From the NCBI GenBank assembly GCA_041581335.1, contig JBFIDG010000108.1, positions 1-7,499 of the forward strand: a DNA stretch of 7,499 bases. Direction: 5' to 3'. Positions 5,011-7,499 of the stretch are shown here, in pieces; the stretch's first letter is position 1, and every line of letters begins with the position of its first letter. The stretch comes from JBFGSX01 sp041581335 (GTDB taxonomy: Archaea > Thermoplasmatota > E2 > JACPAO01 > JAHFTW01). A program made the translations under genes and the position numbers. The notes under the pieces are model-generated. The model was given only the letters and a program-made list of their open reading frames with translations. It was not told where the DNA came from and did not search any database.

Positions 5011-7499
5011 ATGGCGGACCATATCATTGTCAAGGGTGCCCGGGAGCACAACCTGAAGGGCATCGACGTCAAGATCCCCCGCAACAAGCTCGTCGTCGTG
5101 ACGGGCTTGAGCGGCAGCGGCAAGTCCAGCCTCGCATTCGATACCATCTACGCCGAAGGCCAACGTCGCTACGTCGAAAGCCTCTCCGCGTATGCCCGCC
5201 AGTTTCTGGGCCAGATGAAGAAACCCGAGGTCGAGCACATCGAAGGCCTCAGCCCCGCCATCAGCATCGACCAGAAGACCACGAGCCGCAACCCCCGCTC
5301 GACGGTGGGCACGACGACGGAGATCTACGACTATCTGCGCCTTCTCTGGGCCCACGCAGGCACCCCCCACTGCCACCTCTGTGACCGCAGCATCGGCAAG
5401 ATGGGAGTCGACCAGATCGTCAACGAGACCCTGGCACTGCCCGAAGGGACCAAGCTCATGGTCCTGGCCCCCGTCATCCGCGACCGCAAAGGCGAGTACG
5501 TCAAGCTGTTCAAGGACCTCCAGGCCCAGGGTTTCGTCCGTGTCCGCGTCGACGGCACCATGGGCGAAGTGGGCGACACCTGGGACCTCGACCGCAAGAC
5601 CCGCCACACCGTGGAGGCCGTCGTGGACCGCCTCGTCGTCAACGCCGACGTCCGCGAGCGCCTCGCGGACGCCATCGAGACCAGCTTCGGCATCGCGGAG
5701 GGACTCGTCAGCATCGCCGTCGTGGACGGAGACGAGCGCCTGTACTCGGAAGCCTGGGGCTGCCCCGAACACGGCGCCGTGCTGCCGGAACTGACCGCCC
5801 GCATGTTCAGCTTCAACGCCCCCCAAGGCGCATGCACCAAGTGCAGCGGCCTCGGCGCAAGCCTCGAACCCGACGAGGACAAGATCATCAAGGACCAGCT
5901 CAAGTCCATCGAGAAGGGGTGCTTCCACCACGAGGTGTTCATCTTCAAGTCCTGGATGGGGCGCTGGCTGCGGCAGGTCTGCACCCAGTACCGCATCGAC
6001 ATCACCGCACGCTGGTGCGACCTACCCGCCGCACACAAAGAGATCGTGCTCTACGGCGCTCCGGAAGCGACCAAGGTCAAGTACGGCTCCTGGAGCGGCG
6101 ACTCGCAGTGGGAAGGCATCGCGGCACGCCTGACGCGCCTGCTGTCGGAATCCGAATCGGACCGCGCCAAAGAGCGCATCCGCGGCTTCCTTGCCGAGCG
6201 CCCCTGCAGCGGCTGCAAGGGCCTGCGCCTGCAGCCCCAGGTCCTCGCGGTCAAGGTCGACGGTGAGAGCATCACTGCCTCGACGACGCTCAGCGTCACC
6301 AAGGCCCTGCACTGGTACGAGACCCTGCCAGAGCGCTTCAGCGAACGCCAGAACGACATCGCCCGCGAGATCCTCAAGGAGATCGTCGCACGCCTGCGTT
6401 TCTTGGACAACGTCGGCCTGGGATACCTGAGCCTGGACCGCGCCAGCGGCACGCTGAGCGGCGGAGAATCGCAGCGCATCCGGCTGGCCAGCCAGATCGG
6501 CAGCGGCCTGCAAGGCGTTCTGTACGTCCTGGACGAGCCCAGCATCGGCCTGCACCAGCGGGACAATCACCGCCTCATCGAGACCCTGCACCACCTCAAG
6601 AGCCTGGACAACACCGTGCTCGTCGTCGAACACGACGAGGACACCATGCGCGAAGCCGACTACCTCATCGACCTCGGCCCCGGCGCCGGGGAACACGGGG
6701 GCCAGGTCATGGCCGCCGGCACGCCCGCACAGGTCGCCAAGGTCGCAAAGAGCCTGACAGGCCAATACCTGGCCGGCAAACTGACCATCGAGACGCCGGA
6801 GACGCGGCGCAAGGGCAACGGCAAGCAGATCCGCATCATCGGGGCCCGCGAGAACAACCTCCAAAACGTCACTGCGGACATCCCGCTGGGCAAGTTCGTC
6901 GCCGTGACAGGCGTCAGCGGCAGTGGCAAATCGACGCTCATCAACGAGACCCTGTTCAAAGGGACGCTCAAGCATCTGGACCGCGTCGGCGGAGAGCGCC
7001 CCGGCGCCCATGACAAGATCGAGGGACTGAAGCACGTCGACAAGGTCATCGACATCGACCAGTCTCCGATCGGCCGGACCCCTCGCAGCAACCCGGCCAC
7101 GTACACCGGCCTGTGGACCCCGATCCGCGACCTCTTCTCGCAGACGCAGGAAGCCAAGGCGCGCGGCTACAAACCCGGCCGCTTCAGCTTCAACGTCAAA
7201 GGTGGCCGCTGTGAGGCGTGCCAAGGGGACGGCGTCGTCAAGATCGAGATGCACTTCCTGCCAGACGTCTACGTCCCGTGCGAGGTGTGCAAAGGCGCAC
7301 GCTACAACAAGGAGACATTGCAGGTCAAGTACAAGGGCAAGAACATCCGCGAGGTCCTTGACATGAGCGTCGAGGAGGCCATCGATTTCTTCGGCCCGGT
7401 CCCGAGCATCCGCAACAAGGTCGACACCTTGGCTGACGTGGGACTCGGCTACATCCGCCTCGGACAGCCGGCCACGCAACTCTCCGGCGGCGAAGCCCA
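5011..7499 (+). CDS. uvrA: UvrA, excinuclease ABC subunit A (3' end beyond the window)
   Basis: UvrA is the DNA-damage sensor ATPase of UvrABC nucleotide excision repair; it dimerises and loads UvrB. The frame is open to the right edge: 829 codons are present, so about 110 residues are missing compared with E. coli UvrA (940). The first ABC module has Walker A GLSGSGKS (Lys38), the ARQFLGQM...SPAISIDQKT region, signature LSGGESQR (482-489) and Walker B VLDEPSIGLHQ (Asp508, Glu509). The second has Walker A GVSGSGKS (Lys640) and ends inside its signature LSGGEA (824-829). The zinc module C734-x2-C737...C757-x2-C760 is intact. The first zinc module reads C251-x2-H254...C275-x2-C278, with His for the usual second Cys. 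CSGCKG occurs at 399-404. The sequence is very close to bacterial UvrA, consistent with bacterial ancestry of archaeal UvrABC. The start is supported by the family N-terminus (HIIVKGAREHNLK). Confidence 0.97.
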   Translation, partial: MADHIIVKGAREHNLKGIDVKIPRNKLVVVTGLSGSGKSSLAFDTIYAEGQRRYVESLSAYARQFLGQMKKPEVEHIEGLSPAISIDQKTTSRNPRSTVGTTTEIYDYLRLLWAHAGTPHCHLCDRSIGKMGVDQIVNETLALPEGTKLMVLAPVIRDRKGEYVKLFKDLQAQGFVRVRVDGTMGEVGDTWDLDRKTRHTVEAVVDRLVVNADVRERLADAIETSFGIAEGLVSIAVVDGDERLYSEAWGCPEHGAVLPELTARMFSFNAPQGACTKCSGLGASLEPDEDKIIKDQLKSIEKGCFHHEVFIFKSWMGRWLRQVCTQYRIDITARWCDLPAAHKEIVLYGAPEATKVKYGSWSGDSQWEGIAARLTRLLSESESDRAKERIRGFLAERPCSGCKGLRLQPQVLAVKVDGESITASTTLSVTKALHWYETLPERFSERQNDIAREILKEIVARLRFLDNVGLGYLSLDRASGTLSGGESQRIRLASQIGSGLQGVLYVLDEPSIGLHQRDNHRLIETLHHLKSLDNTVLVVEHDEDTMREADYLIDLGPGAGEHGGQVMAAGTPAQVAKVAKSLTGQYLAGKLTIETPETRRKGNGKQIRIIGARENNLQNVTADIPLGKFVAVTGVSGSGKSTLINETLFKGTLKHLDRVGGERPGAHDKIEGLKHVDKVIDIDQSPIGRTPRSNPATYTGLWTPIRDLFSQTQEAKARGYKPGRFSFNVKGGRCEACQGDGVVKIEMHFLPDVYVPCEVCKGARYNKETLQVKYKGKNIREVLDMSVEEAIDFFGPVPSIRNKVDTLADVGLGYIRLGQPATQLSGGEA

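Noticed and set aside
4906..5931. 341-codon minus-strand open frame opposite uvrA and its promoter
   Set aside because: Antisense to the first third of uvrA and across the promoter region; no recognisable domain.
6022..7479. 485-codon minus-strand open frame opposite uvrA
   Set aside because: Antisense shadow of UvrA, whose motifs are intact in the plus frame; low-complexity Ala/Val/Asp/Leu composition.

Overview
The window is GC-rich, with codons mostly ending in G or C, and looks archaeal. It carries an Orc1/Cdc6 initiator, a Ser/His (archaeal/ER-type) signal peptidase, a PUA tail like that of archaeosine enzymes, and genes without Shine-Dalgarno sites but with BRE/TATA-like elements at leaderless spacing. 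Bacterial-type ribA and uvrA in the same window suggest a lineage with many bacterial imports. A GC-rich Thermoplasmatota (euryarchaeal) genome is my best guess; this is inference, since no marker gene settles it.

Layout. 1-348: 3' end of a PUA-domain gene, probably archaeosine tRNA-guanine transglycosylase or ArcS. 349-953: about 600 bases with no convincing gene. The right half is less GC-rich and carries origin-recognition-box (ORB) sequences, so it is a candidate replication origin next to its initiator gene. 954-2249: orc1/cdc6 with a GTG start. 2250-2530: convergent spacer with a pyrimidine/T-rich terminator and a curious repeat, in which an octapeptide is encoded twice with only synonymous differences. 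2531-3517 (minus): signal peptidase I with a cysteine-rich catalytic ectodomain. 3607-4215 (plus): GTP cyclohydrolase II, divergent from the peptidase. 4216-4527 and 4571-4879 (both minus): two tandem, apparently paralogous four-helix membrane proteins. 5011-7499 (plus): uvrA, cut by the window edge after 829 codons.

How it fits together. This is mostly housekeeping: replication initiation, protein export, riboflavin synthesis and nucleotide excision repair, arranged as short mono- or bicistronic units with divergent promoter regions (3518-3606 and 4880-5010) and very tight convergent ends. I see no mobile element, CRISPR array, tRNA or rRNA. The parts most worth a second look are the putative origin, the synonymous repeat after cdc6, and the interrupted palindrome that carries a TATA box upstream of the membrane-protein pair.
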